Below are positions 1 through 9,467 of a DNA stretch of 27,836 nt, one piece after another. How positions within the stretch are numbered: the first letter of the stretch is position 1; the number at the start of each line of letters is the position of its first letter. Origin of the DNA: Basidiobolus meristosporus CBS 931.73 (lineage: Eukaryota; Basidiobolomycota; Basidiobolomycetes; Basidiobolales; Basidiobolaceae); assembly GCA_002104905.1 (NCBI GenBank), contig MCFE01000896.1:1-27836 (forward strand), written 5' to 3'. Position numbers and translations under genes: made by a program. The notes under the pieces were generated by a model. The model made no database searches. It saw nothing but the letters and a program-made list of their open reading frames with translations, and was not told where the DNA came from.

Positions 1-279
1 TTGAAAGCTTCTTCAATCTGGAAGAGCTAAGTTCCCAGTTTTTCATTGACTCTACCATGGTACTGGTTGACCTTCACACTAAAGTTGCTCTTGGCAGGGT
101 TTTGCTGGCTTTGGGCCATGGTAGTCATTCATTGTTGCTGCTGGCTATGGATCTGGAGTAACTGTTGTTGCTGGGCCAGGATTTGTTGCATAGCATTCTT
201 CCATTCTTGATTTTTGGACATCTTAAGGGAGGCTTCCTCTTTCTTCAGGAGGAATGTTTTGGTTTATTGCTGCTACCAA
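1..279 (-). pseudogene. Start of a degenerate Ty3/gypsy gag plus leader (cut by window edge)
   Basis: Read on the minus strand, an ATG at 221-219 opens a Gln-rich frame with runs of Gln, followed by a segment resembling the start of retrotransposon capsid domains (VKVNQYHGRVNE, then LFQIEEAF). The frame is broken by a TGA at 129-131 and a TAG at 27-29, so this copy is dead. The 5' LTR of the same element ends at 280, and the leader between LTR and ATG is about 58 bp. The rest of the element lies left of the window. Assignment to Ty3/gypsy rests on the capsid-like motif and the adjacent LTR; a domain search on the continuation would settle it. Confidence 0.6.
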
Positions 280-861
280 TGTTACAAGTCTTGGTATAAG
301 AGTTGTAGAGGAATAGGGAGTTTAGCTAGTATTGTATTCACTAAAACTTGAACAGATCTTTATTGAGATTCCAGCAGCTCCTTATATATACTTTACCAGA
401 TCAATTGCTGACTAATTGTATTTCCTGATGTAGGCTGTGGCTGATAACTCATTTGATTGCATCATTATCACCCAATAAGATCTTACCTAATATATCTATT
501 TCTGTCTGAAAAGGATCTACTGATTCATTTGCTGACTAATGGTACTAATTTGATAGAAAATACTGATATATTGATAACCTAAACATATAACTAGTTGATT
601 TGACTAAAAACTGATCTAACTTAAAAGACTTGTTCCATTGTGCCATTGATCATAGTGCCAGAGAGTGCTGTATATTTTGTTATTAATGTGATATTTTAGG
701 GTCATATGCATGTCAATTTTGATCCCAAATTGGCACTGTATGGCACCATCTGGCACTCTGTGGCATGATCAGGACCATCTGGCATGCTATGGCACTATTG
801 GGCACTATGATCAGCCGGAATGATTGAATAAGTCTAAATATTCAAGCTGCAGATCATAACA
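280..861 (-). repeat. 5' LTR of the left-edge gypsy-like element, split by MITE-1
   Basis: The segment begins TGTTA (plus strand) and ends TAACA at 861, the inverted ends expected of an LTR. On the minus strand it lies just upstream of the gag start. Without MITE-1 and one copy of its AAA duplication it is about 369 bp. A TATA-like stretch (minus strand TATATATAAGG, near 390-405) lies inside it. It is inserted in an older chromovirus LTR relic that resumes at 862. The target duplication cannot be checked because the other end lies outside the window. Confidence 0.65.
626..835. mobile_element. MITE-1, 210-bp TIR element with 3-bp TSD
   Basis: The left end is AGACTTGTTCCATTG and the right end, reverse-complemented, is AGACTTATTC, with a second shared inner block TGATCATAGTGCC. 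It is flanked by AAA at 623-625 and 836-838, a 3-bp target duplication. There is no coding capacity. The right half holds a 10-bp-spaced array of TGGCA-starting decamers (731, 741, 751, 761, then 780, 790, 800). The ends match those of elements A and B and of the Harbinger-like element at 22564, so it is probably a non-autonomous derivative of that family. It interrupts the LTR at 280-861. Confidence 0.8.
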
Positions 862-1424
862 GTATATAGCTGAGTTGGGCTACAAAGGCAACAGAGTTGG
901 TTTCATATGCAAGCTAGGCTTGGTGCTCTTGGGAGTGCCAGCTATGCTAAGCTTGGGCAGAAACTAGAATGGAATTGTCAAATTCTTAATTTTGCTAAGG
1001 CACAATCTCAATTTTTTTGAGTCACACTAAGCCAAAAGGTTCAGTAAATTTATTTATATTTTTCTCATCAAGTTGAATTAGTATGCACCAAGAGACTAGA
1101 CTAATTGAAATTTGTTGTGGCCTTCATAGGTACATAAGATAGATGGGAAACTGCATCATAATTGTCTGATGTCTTGGCAACTACTAAGTGGATGGATGGA
1201 TCTCAGATGTCTAATCACATTAAAGGCTTAGCAGAGCAGTTGAGGATGTAATGACTACATGAAAAATGATCAGGTGTGACAGCTAAAATAGATTCTCAGA
1301 AGTGATAAAATAAATCATAACTAGGATTAGTTATGTTGAGGTCAGGGAAAATCAGTTAGGATCCTAGATTTTCTAATGGAGTAAGATAGGATAAGTTTTA
1401 AATGCTTATGCACAACAGAATCTA
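862..1424 (-). repeat. Relic of a chromovirus LTR (partial)
   Basis: The sequence aligns by eye with the left chromovirus LTR from about 13485 to 14047, including the blocks around CCAAAAGGTTCAGTAAA and TTTTAAATG.TTATGCACAACA, and ends in ACAACA at 1424. Its first roughly 130 bp are missing because a gypsy-like LTR is inserted at 861/862. It is much more diverged than the two LTRs of the complete chromovirus, so it is an older insertion. It lies directly against CACTA copy R1, whose similarity to R3 runs up to about 1425. Confidence 0.75.
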
Positions 1425-3010
1425 CTACCCATCTACAGTATCAGAGCAATAATCTGATGGTAGTCTCACTGGCATCTGGGCCTAAATCACTGTCCAACCT
1501 GGGTAGCTAACTGTATCTATTGCTGGATGAATCTTGTATGCTTTCCAGCAGGACAACAGTAAATGGCTGTCATGTAAAAGATCATATCATTATCTGCATT
1601 GGAAATACCCAGCTATCAGCAAGATAGCAGGTTTCTCCAGGCACAATGGAAGACATTGCTGTTGAATGTGTGAGATCCAGGGGATTTACTCCATAACTCA
1701 CACACATTATTATTACCCAAGGGCCAGCACTAAAAACATGATCTTTTCATAGAGAGAACATACTAAAGTCAGCATGCAATTGCAACAAACTTGGTAAGCT
1801 ATAGCAATTGGCCAGAATATGGATTTGATTGCAAACTAAAGATACTTCAGATTGAGGGTATCTGCTGCAGCAAAAGCTTTCCACTGGGAGTAATACATTT
1901 GCCATTCAACAATAGCCCTATAATGATGACCAAGTTGTACATGGGACATTTTAAGCAACATGAGCCCTTCAAGATACTGGAGATATTTGAAAGAATTGGC
2001 AAGATATTACAGAGCATCTGCTACCCTGAGTAATTTTCACAGGCTCTAATTAATATTCATATGCATATGCAACAATACAAATGCAAAGACTGGATGAACT
2101 GGATATGTATTTATTCAAGTGGTGTTCTATAGCCATTCCAACCAAGAGTGCTTTAGATGCATTGAGAGTCATATGTGGATATTGCAGGAGTATTTATCCA
2201 GAAGCAGATTACCAATGCCAACTTGACACATTTACAGCTGTTGTGCAAGGAGTTTGTGATAGGATTTGGGTGGCTGTACTACCAACGTAAAGCTGAACAT
2301 GTAGATCTCCGCCACTGTTGTATCTATTCTCTACTCTGTCTTGCATGGTGTGTGAAGAATATTGGGCCTTGCTTCACCTTTTGGAAGTTTCCTATGGAGC
2401 AGATGTGTGGGGAGATGGGAAGACAAGTCAAGTGACAGGTATTAGCAAATCCCAATCTCATCAAGAATATTACCTTCAAGTCCATAATGGATATGAGGAG
2501 TTGGCACATGGAGGACAGCCAGGAAGAGTTGGAAGTACTGAGGACAAATGTGCACATGGAGACACCTGTGCCTATGGCATTAAGAAGCTAAGCAGCTCCA
2601 ATGCATGGGTAATCAGTTAAGTGATGCAAAGTTGGGCTGGGTGCAACAAGCAACTTACTTTTATTAGGAAAACTCTACTAAGGTATGCCAGACTTCTCTT
2701 GGTCACAAGCCAACTTCTACACCACTCAATATGGTACTCACATCACAAAAGCCAGTGCGCACCTATAAAGGGGACCATAATCTAGTAGGGAGAAGGGGTA
2801 TATTGGTAAAATACCAAGATGTTCTTTGTGGATATCCAGGAGATATTCATGGCAGAAGTGGTGACAACCAAGCATATGTTTGCATAATGTATTTGTTGCC
2901 AGCAATACATGGTATATTGCAACTTTGCAGGTATCACACTTAAAGGTGTAAAGTTGAGGTGGTAGAAGTATGTCAATTGAGGCAGGTGTGCACATTTGTA
3001 GAGGTTAGTA
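1425..3010 (+). pseudogene. Decayed En/Spm (CACTA)-like tnp2-type transposase, copy R1
   Basis: Broken frames carry, in order, the hallmarks of tnp2-like transposases. About 1450-1640 encodes a SGPKSLSNL-type block and HIIICIGNT, matching the usual PGPKxPxNLxSFLxPL and AHxIxVxGDxPAxS motifs. About 1850-1960 encodes KSFPLGVIHLPFNNSPIMMTK (family pattern FPxDxMHxxxEN). About 2085-2290 encodes a helical segment ending VCDRIWVA. About 2359-2440 encodes GPCFTFWKFPMEQMCGE, the family's GPxWxFWxFPMER-like signature. Stops and frameshifts throughout make it a pseudogene. The N-terminal part is missing left of 1425. It is homologous to minus-strand copies R2 and R3. Family assignment is from motif memory, not a search. 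Confidence 0.75.
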
Positions 3011-3540
3011 AGCAGGAGGCCATATTTTTTTTATTCAAGCTATATGTAGAATCCAAAGGTAGTAGTGGGTAAGCAAATAAAGAGGGGTGATTCTAGAGTG
3101 GAATACAAGAATTGCGCAAGGGAAGGTAGAAAAAGGAAATACCATTTGGTAAATTAATATAGTAGCATTATACAGAACCAGCTGTGGGCTGTCATACTGC
3201 CAAGGTAATGCCATCAGAATCTTGCTGTGAGGCTTTCAAATACCATCAGGTTTCTTGCCATATAAGGTAATTGGATGTCCTGGCTGGTTGGATCCACTTA
3301 GAATAGTTGTAGAGCGCTAAAAGACCACAACAATACCATGTAATTTTTGTCACAGCACCAATTGAATCTTGTCAAGTTTTGTCCCTTTATTTGGTAGTAA
3401 AATTAGCAAAACACTGTTGGGAGCCCATCATAAGATTGTTAAGAGGGTCACTAATTCCAAGCTGCTGGTATTATGATGGTCTCTTGATGGGATCCTGAGG
3501 GCTGATCTGGATTGGATCCACCCATGGGACCTAATTATTT
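3011..3540 (+). repeat. 3' non-coding tail of CACTA copy R1
   Basis: The reverse complement aligns along its length with about 6550-7090 (for example GTATAATGCTAC, then GCTTACCCAC and GGCCTCCTGCTTAC). It therefore belongs to the same repeat unit as the transposase relic but has no recognisable coding pattern. Near 3540 it passes directly into a copia RNase H fragment. I cannot see the true element terminus or a CACTA terminal inverted repeat. Confidence 0.6.
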
Positions 3541-4188
3541 TTATAGGGGTTATGGCATACTCCAATGCTGACAGGGACAAAGCTTAGGGGAGAGAAAATC
3601 CACTACATGATACACTTTTATTACTGCAACAAATATTTTCAAAGAAATCAAACCAGCAGCCAATCATAGCACCTTCCACCATTGCTGCCTAAAAAATAGT
3701 GGTCTGTAAAGCAACAAAAGGCGCAATGTGGCTAATAATTGTCTTTAAGGATATAGTAACAAAGTCTTGTACTGATGCATATTGTCACATTGACCCTTTA
3801 AGAAATAGTTATGATGATCACCTCAAAGGGCAATCACAAAATTCAAGTCTGGTTACTCCAAGGTATAGATCCTGCCAGGAGACCATGCAAAGGCTGTTAA
3901 AAGATATTTGCATTCTATGCTTTAATTTAGATGAACCAATATGTATCTAGAAGGATAATCAAATTTGTATTTCATTAGCTACAAGTCCAACTAATTGTGT
4001 CCATACTAGGCACATAAGTATACAGCAACACTTTGTGAGGGAAGCTGCAGAAAATAACTTAGTAGTGCTGGTTTACTGCTTAGCTGACAAGACGGTGGCA
4101 GATATATCAATAATATCATTTATCCAGACCACAGCTTGAGAATCTTGGAGAGAAATTGGGATTAAGATATTATTTAGTTGAGGGGGAG
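3540..4188 (+). pseudogene. Degenerate copia RNase H and 3' end (copia-3)
   Basis: Decayed frames match the RNase H end of copia-1. They include an ACTCCAATGCTGAC block (GYSNAD in copia-1), a region around 3670-3740 matching the 12537-12610 segment with a trace of the EAMWL motif, and at about 4015-4110 HFVREAAENNLVVLVYC followed by a worn DEMIADIFTKPL-like end. Several stops and frameshifts interrupt it. A purine tract GAGGGGGAG at 4180-4188 lies directly before the 3' LTR. The LTR differs from those of copia-1 and copia-2, so this is a different copia family. Everything upstream of RNase H is missing. Confidence 0.75.
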
Positions 4189-4556
4189 TGTTGAGATATT
4201 GAGCTATTTGGCATTGTTCAGAAGCTAAAATTTACTTAAAAGTCTGGACAAGTCTTGGTAACTGTAAGACTAATTTACAGCCCAAACTTTGTCACTTTCT
4301 TTTAGATGTATGATCCTATGATTAATCCCCAATAGTTAAAAATATATTAGCACTTTTAACAAACATTATTTACTAGCCCTGAGACTGTACCAGAGTGCTC
4401 CTGAAGGCTGAGAAACCCTCCTTACTTAGTGTTACAGTTGCATTACCTCCACAAAGGTACAAATACTTAGCTTCTTTATGAAAAAGCAACAGTTCAACTA
4501 TTATCATCATTTCTCAATAAGCTTCTTATATCCAGAGCACTTCTTAAATTGCAACA
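4189..4556 (+). repeat. 3' LTR of copia-3
   Basis: It starts TGTTGAGATATTGAG directly after the purine tract at 4180-4188 and ends GCAACA, giving TG...CA ends and a length of 368 bp. The matching 5' LTR is not in the window, so the end is set by the TG/CA rule only and no target duplication can be tested. Confidence 0.65.
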
Positions 4557-5210
4557 ATATCCAGATGGTACCATGGTATGCCAGCCTTGAGGTGATGCTG
4601 TGCTAGAACTCTAATGGTCTCTTCAACATTAGCCCACACTTCATCATTGCACTCAACAGCTTCACAAGTCTTCATTGTCTTTTGACTTTTAGACCTGGGT
4701 ATATACAACACAGTCTCTCGCTCCTATGCTGTGATATAATTTTCTGTAGTCTTTATGTAGAGCCCAAGGAATCTGCATTGTTACCATCAGTGGGCACACT
4801 GACAAAACAGCCTTTGTGGATGTATCCCCATGTATTGCACTGAATGTCAAAGAGGCTGTTATCCAGATTTTCTTCTACACTAGTCAGCAGTGAGGCTTGG
4901 TAGGAAATCAGATATTTTTGGTTTATATTTTGGTGGAGAATATAAGGAAATGAGCTGTACCAAATGGGTAATAGTGTTTCATACACATGTTAATGTTTTG
5001 ACTCATCTCTGTATATAATACTACTATGGTGGGTCTTTACTGAATATTATATTTTGATAGGTGCATAGCTCAAATACAGGACTACATGAAAATCATATGT
5101 GCATCAACAAAAACATCCTATAATAGGATTACATTGTTGAATGTCAAGTTGTCTGACCTGTGAAAAAGACTTCTTTGAATCTACACTATAAGGGAAGGAT
5201 ATGGAACCAT
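4557..5210. other. Unclassified degenerate sequence with an inverted partner near 6105
   Basis: No gene is supported here. The stretch at about 4790-4960, reverse-complemented, resembles about 6105-6260 (shared blocks CACTGCTGAC and TTTGACATTCAGTGCAA, in the same order). It is therefore a decayed repeat present in inverted orientation on both sides of CACTA copy R2. A 77-residue minus-strand frame (4753-4986) covers the shared part but matches no family I recognise. Confidence 0.5.
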
Positions 5211-6110
5211 CTTGCACTACAATTTGCACTTGGATAATAATATGATGTGAGAGTTACAGAGTAAATACCCTGGATTGCACACGCTTGTCATTAATACCAT
5301 CCATTGTGCCCAGAAAAGCTGACTATTGTGCTGATGGCTGGGGTATCTCCAATGCAGATAATAATATGTACTTTGGCACAACAGCAATTTACTGTTGTCT
5401 TGCTGGAAAGGATACAAAATTCATCCAGCAATGAATAGAGGAAGCAATTCTGGTTGGATGGTGAATTAGGCCCAGATACCAGTGAGATTACCATCAGATT
5501 CCTGCTCAGATACCTTATGATAGGGAGCAGATTCAGGTTAATGAGAATCAGTGGCAAGCAGGATTTGCTGGTAAAGTGCTTGTTCAATGAGAATTCATCA
5601 AGTGCCAAGGCAAAGACATAGTATACATACTCTCAAAGTAGCCCTGACATCTTAGCTTTTTGTAATGCTTGCCATTGAATATATCTTATATGTTAGTGCT
5701 TGATTAATACTGAGTGCAGTACTTTATAGCTTCACAAAACTTGTTGGACTTCATGAGCTTCCTTAGATAGGGTATTATTAAATATATCCAAAGTGTGAGC
5801 AACATCTTCCCCAAATGGTGCCGGATTCCTGATAAGTTGAGCACCTTGCAATAGTGGCATTTTCTGATGTGGACACCATACAACTGTTCACACATGCTGG
5901 TATTAAGATGGTTTCTGGGTCATATGTTGCCAGCTGGAAGATAGTTGTCCATTCATACCATGTACATGGTAAGTTGCATCCCAAGATGATTTTGGCAAGA
6001 AGAAGTTGTAAATCCTTAATGCCCCATTACTTATATTAGTGGAAACATGCCACTTCTCTAGTCACAACATCAAATAACATTTCCCCTTTAATTTTGCTCA
6101 CTTCAATATA
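5211..6110 (-). pseudogene. Decayed CACTA-like transposase, copy R2 (N-terminal and middle part)
   Basis: On the minus strand, from about 6110 leftwards, it aligns with R3 (about 21300-22150). Frames include an IPYLRKLMKSNKFCEAIKY block (5704-5895) and, at 5291-5608, DEFSLNKHFTSKSCLPLILIN, then VSGPNSPSNQNCFLYSLL and HIIICIGDTPAIS. These match the mid-part of tnp2-type transposases (PGPKxPxNL and GDxPAxS motifs). Similarity to R1 and R3 stops near 5211, so the C-terminal half with the FPMER-like signature is missing. Multiple stops and frameshifts are present. Confidence 0.75.
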
Positions 6111-6549
6111 TATGCCACCAAAAAAAAAGCAAAGTTGTCTGCTTCCCAATCAAACCCCACTGCTGACAGCAGTGAAAGTATAGCTGGACAATAGCTTGCT
6201 TTGACATTCAGTGCAACAAGTAGGGCTACAACACAAAAAGGCCTTGATGAAAGTGTGCCTTAAGAGTAAATAATGTGGAATCCTCAGACTTTCAGTCAAG
6301 TAGGCAATTGAGAGTCCCTGCAGAGCTTAAACTGACCACAATGTGGAGGCAGATGAGAATGTAGTAAAAGCAAAACCTTCTCTTGAAGATCAGCACCTGG
6401 CCATCATAACATCACCACCACCAGTATTAGCAAGTATTTGGTCACCTTGTACCAAAGTATTAATGAGGCAACTGGGTGTAGTAGCCAATGGCCCATAGAT
6501 ATCAGGAAATAGTCCAGAAACAGGATCAGCTGATAATGCATGTAGAGCA
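6111..6549. other. Unclassified sequence between CACTA copies R2 and R3
   Basis: Only the left part (to about 6260) has a partner in the window, the inverted segment near 4790-4960. The rest, about 6260-6549, has short open stretches on both strands but no motif I can assign. I see no LTR, terminal repeat or gene structure here. Confidence 0.4.
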
Positions 6550-7096
6550 ATACCCTATAAAAGCAATTTGGTCTCACAGGTGCATCCAATCCCAATCAGC
6601 CATCAAGATCTGTCAGGATACTGCAATAATATCAGCAGGTTGGAATTAATGACTCTCAGCATAATGTTATGATGGGATTATAACAGCATTTGGCTAATTC
6701 TACAGCCAAATAATTTTAAAAAAACATAACAGTGTTTGTACAGTATTTTGCCAGGAGTGGCATGGCAATGTTGCAGTCTTAGTGTGCTCTACAGCTATTT
6801 GAGTACATCTAACCAGCAAGTACATCTAATTGGCTAACATCACTTGAAACTTGATAATGTTTTGACATCCTCATTGTGTGCCTCTACTAGCATTATTATA
6901 GTAGTATGGCAGCCTACAGCAAGTTCTGTATAATGCTACCTTACCAGTTGACCATATGATATATCATTTTTCTACCTCCCCTTGCCCAATAGATGCTTTC
7001 CACTGTAGAATTACCCCTCTTTGTTTGCTTACCCACAACTACCTTGGGTATTCTACATATAGTTCGAATCAAAAGATACTATGGCCTCCTGCTTAC
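6550..7096 (-). repeat. CACTA copy R3, 3' tail (piece 1 of 3)
   Basis: It aligns with the reverse complement of the R1 tail (about 3010-3545). It stops at 7096, where copia-1 is inserted, and the repeat resumes at 13256 after the CTTAC duplication. No coding pattern is recognisable in this piece. Confidence 0.7.
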
Positions 7097-7445
7097 TGTT
7101 GTCAAAATTTTATTTCCACCTATATATTCACCTAACTTAGTCACTTAGATCATCTCCTTCAAGTCCTAGAGAATACTGACCACAATTCCTTGTTGGGATT
7201 TACTTAGAATATTTTCACCAAAATACCAGGTACCCAGAACATGAAAATTCTCAAAGTTGTCCAAACAGCCCCAAACTTTGCACACATGTTCTTGGTACCC
7301 TCCCTAACCTATTCTATGTGATTTTTATGCCAAGACCAGGTAAAAGTATAAATACTACTTTTACATTCAATAAATCATTAAGTGAAAACCAAATAGTCTA
7401 CTTGTCCTCCCAATCACTTCCAATATCTCCAAGACTCTTACAACA
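7097..7445 (+). repeat. Copia-1 5' LTR
   Basis: It begins TGTTGTCAAAA, ends TTACAACA, and is directly followed by the primer binding site. The stretch around 7340-7380 (TATAAATACTACTTTTAC, then AATAAATCATT) holds a TATA-like box and an AATAAA-like signal, fitting promoter and polyadenylation functions. Confidence 0.92.
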
Positions 7446-7457
7446 GGTTATGAGCCG
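7446..7457 (+). other. Copia-1 primer binding site (half-tRNA iMet type)
   Basis: GGTTATGAGCC follows the LTR with no gap. It is complementary to the 3' side of the anticodon stem-loop of initiator tRNA-Met (GGGCUCAUAACC), as in Drosophila copia, where the cleaved 5' half of tRNA-iMet primes. This copy has one mismatch at the twelfth base compared with copia-2. Confidence 0.75.
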
Positions 7458-8676
7458 CAAGCTGTCACTCTCTGCAATGTCTACTACTGCTATTACTGGA
7501 ACTTCTCCCTCTGCTGAGAACTTGGATGGATCTAACTACCAAGTGTGGAAAGTGAAGTTGAAGATACTGCTACAAGAAAGAGGCCTTTGGGATATTGTCA
7601 TGGGAGAAGAATGCCCTCCTAAAAAGGTGGGAGAGGAAGCCTTAAAGTACCAGAAGAAAGAATAAAGTGCCTTTAACTGTATTTGCCTTAGTGTTGAGGA
7701 CACATTGCTAATTCAATGCTCAAGAGCAAAAATGGCAAAGAATGCCTGGAAAGCATTGGAAGACACCTACCGGTCATGTTCAGCTGCCAAGAAAATGTAT
7801 CTGAGACAAAAATTCTTTACTACAGAGATGCTGCCAGGAGAAGAAATAAAAAATCTAATTAACAGAATTACCCTGCTGGTAGATGAGATGGAATCTGTGG
7901 GTGTACCAACTACTGATGAGGATATGATATTTACCATCCTGAATAGCCTGACAGACGAGTTTCAGGGCCTTGTATCAGCCCTAGAGTCCAGAACTGAAGA
8001 TTTGACCTTAAATTACGTATATGGAAGGCTCCTGGATGAAGAATTAAGAAAATCAAGCGCCAATATGAAGGAAGAAGAAAATGCTTTAATAAGCTATGAC
8101 AACCAGCAAAGAAGGTACCCAAGACCCTACAAAGGCAACAGCAACCTGCTTGGCAACTACTGCAAAAGGGAAGGACACACAGCAGAACGGTGTCTCAAAA
8201 AGAATGATAATCAGCAAAAGAAGCCTGAATATGGAAATGCTGCAATAACTGAAGATAGACTATTCATATCTGCACTAAATCTGACCACAAACAAGAATTC
8301 TCAGACATGGTATACTGACTCTGGAGCATCTCAACACTTTACACACCAAAAAGAACTTTTTATCCAATATCAAGAAATTACAATTAAAAAGGTTTTCATG
8401 GGTGACAATAGTACACTTGTTGCAGTGCAAGAAGGAACTATCCAAGTAAGCCTTAGAAGCAGTGAAGGAAGCCATACACCAACCTTTAAAGAAGTACTGT
8501 ATGTACCTGAAAGAGCCAAGAACCTACTCTCTGTAATCAAAGCCACAGCAGAGGGACTCAGTTTCAGTTTTGACAATTCTGGATGCAGGATCACCGGTCA
8601 AAATGGTGCCCATATTGCTTTGGGCATCAGAGATCAGAATCTATACAAGTTGACTTATATTCCATCATATCTGTAA
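7450..8676 (+). pseudogene. Copia-1 gag-protease region, broken
   Basis: The frame opens at the ATG inside the primer binding site (7450) or nine codons later. It encodes the copia Gag (LDGSNYQVWK, then ALEDTYRSCSAAKKMYLR), a zinc knuckle, and an aspartic protease with DSGASQH near 8320. Compared with copia-2 there is a TAA at 7663-7665 (CAA in copia-2) and a TAA at 8674-8676 (GAA in copia-2). The first Cys of the CX2CX4HX4C knuckle is Gly (LLGNYCKREGH). These lesions show that the copy cannot make a working Gag-Pol. Confidence 0.88.
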
Positions 8677-9464
8677 GCCAATAAAAGTAACTTATTTGAA
8701 GAAACACCAATGCTTTGGCACAGGAGATTTGGACACATCAATTTTGATTACTTGCGCAAAATGATCAAAGATCAGCTAATTTCTGTAGTAAAAATTGATC
8801 CCCCTGCTAATTTGGAGCACTGTGAAGCCTGCATATATGGGAAACAAGCCAGACAACTGTTCAAGAGCTCTGTGTTAATCAAAACTAAGAAAAAATTATA
8901 TCTAATTCACTCAGATCTGAGTGGAACTATGCAAAATTTATCCTTAGTCAGGATGAAGTATTTAATCACTTTTATTGATGATTATACAAGATATACATGG
9001 GTCTACTTTATGGAGAGAAAGGAAGAAGCTCTGTCTAAGCTCAGGGAGCTTAAAGCCATGGTGGAGAGAGAAACTGGTGAAAAATCAAGAAAATATGATC
9101 TGACAATGGTTGAGAATATACCTCAAAACTCTTCATCCACTTCTGCAAAATTCATGGGATAACGCAAGAGACTACTGTACCATACTCCCCACAGCAAAAT
9201 GGAGTAGCACAACAAGCTAACAGATCAATAACTGATATGGCAAGATCTATGATCCATGATCAAAAATTATCTTATGATTTTTGGGCGGAATCAGTTGCCA
9301 CTGCTGTATAGCATGAAAATAGGAGTTACAACAGAATACTTTATGATTCAACTCCATTTGAAGCATGGTATGGATACAGACCAAGTGCAGAACATCTAGG
9401 AATATTTGGGTGTACAGCATATGCCAAAAAACTGGCCGGAAATCAGTCAAAATTTGAGCCAAAA
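8677..9464 (+). pseudogene. Copia-1 integrase region, broken
   Basis: It starts with the GAG-pre-integrase zinc domain (LWHRRFGH, then CEACIYGKQARQ) and enters the integrase core with HSDLSG and FIDDYTRYTW. One A is lost from the A-run near 9080-9084, shifting the frame before the second catalytic Asp. The codon for the catalytic Glu is CAA (Gln) at 9210-9212, where copia-2 has GAA. A TAG lies at 9309-9311. After 9467 the element is interrupted by palindromic element A, and the frame would resume at 10938. Confidence 0.88.
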
Positions 9465-9467
9465 AAT

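Noticed and set aside
2324-2995. Minus-strand frames antisense to CACTA copy R1
   Set aside because: The tnp2-type motifs read on the plus strand here; the antisense frames show none.
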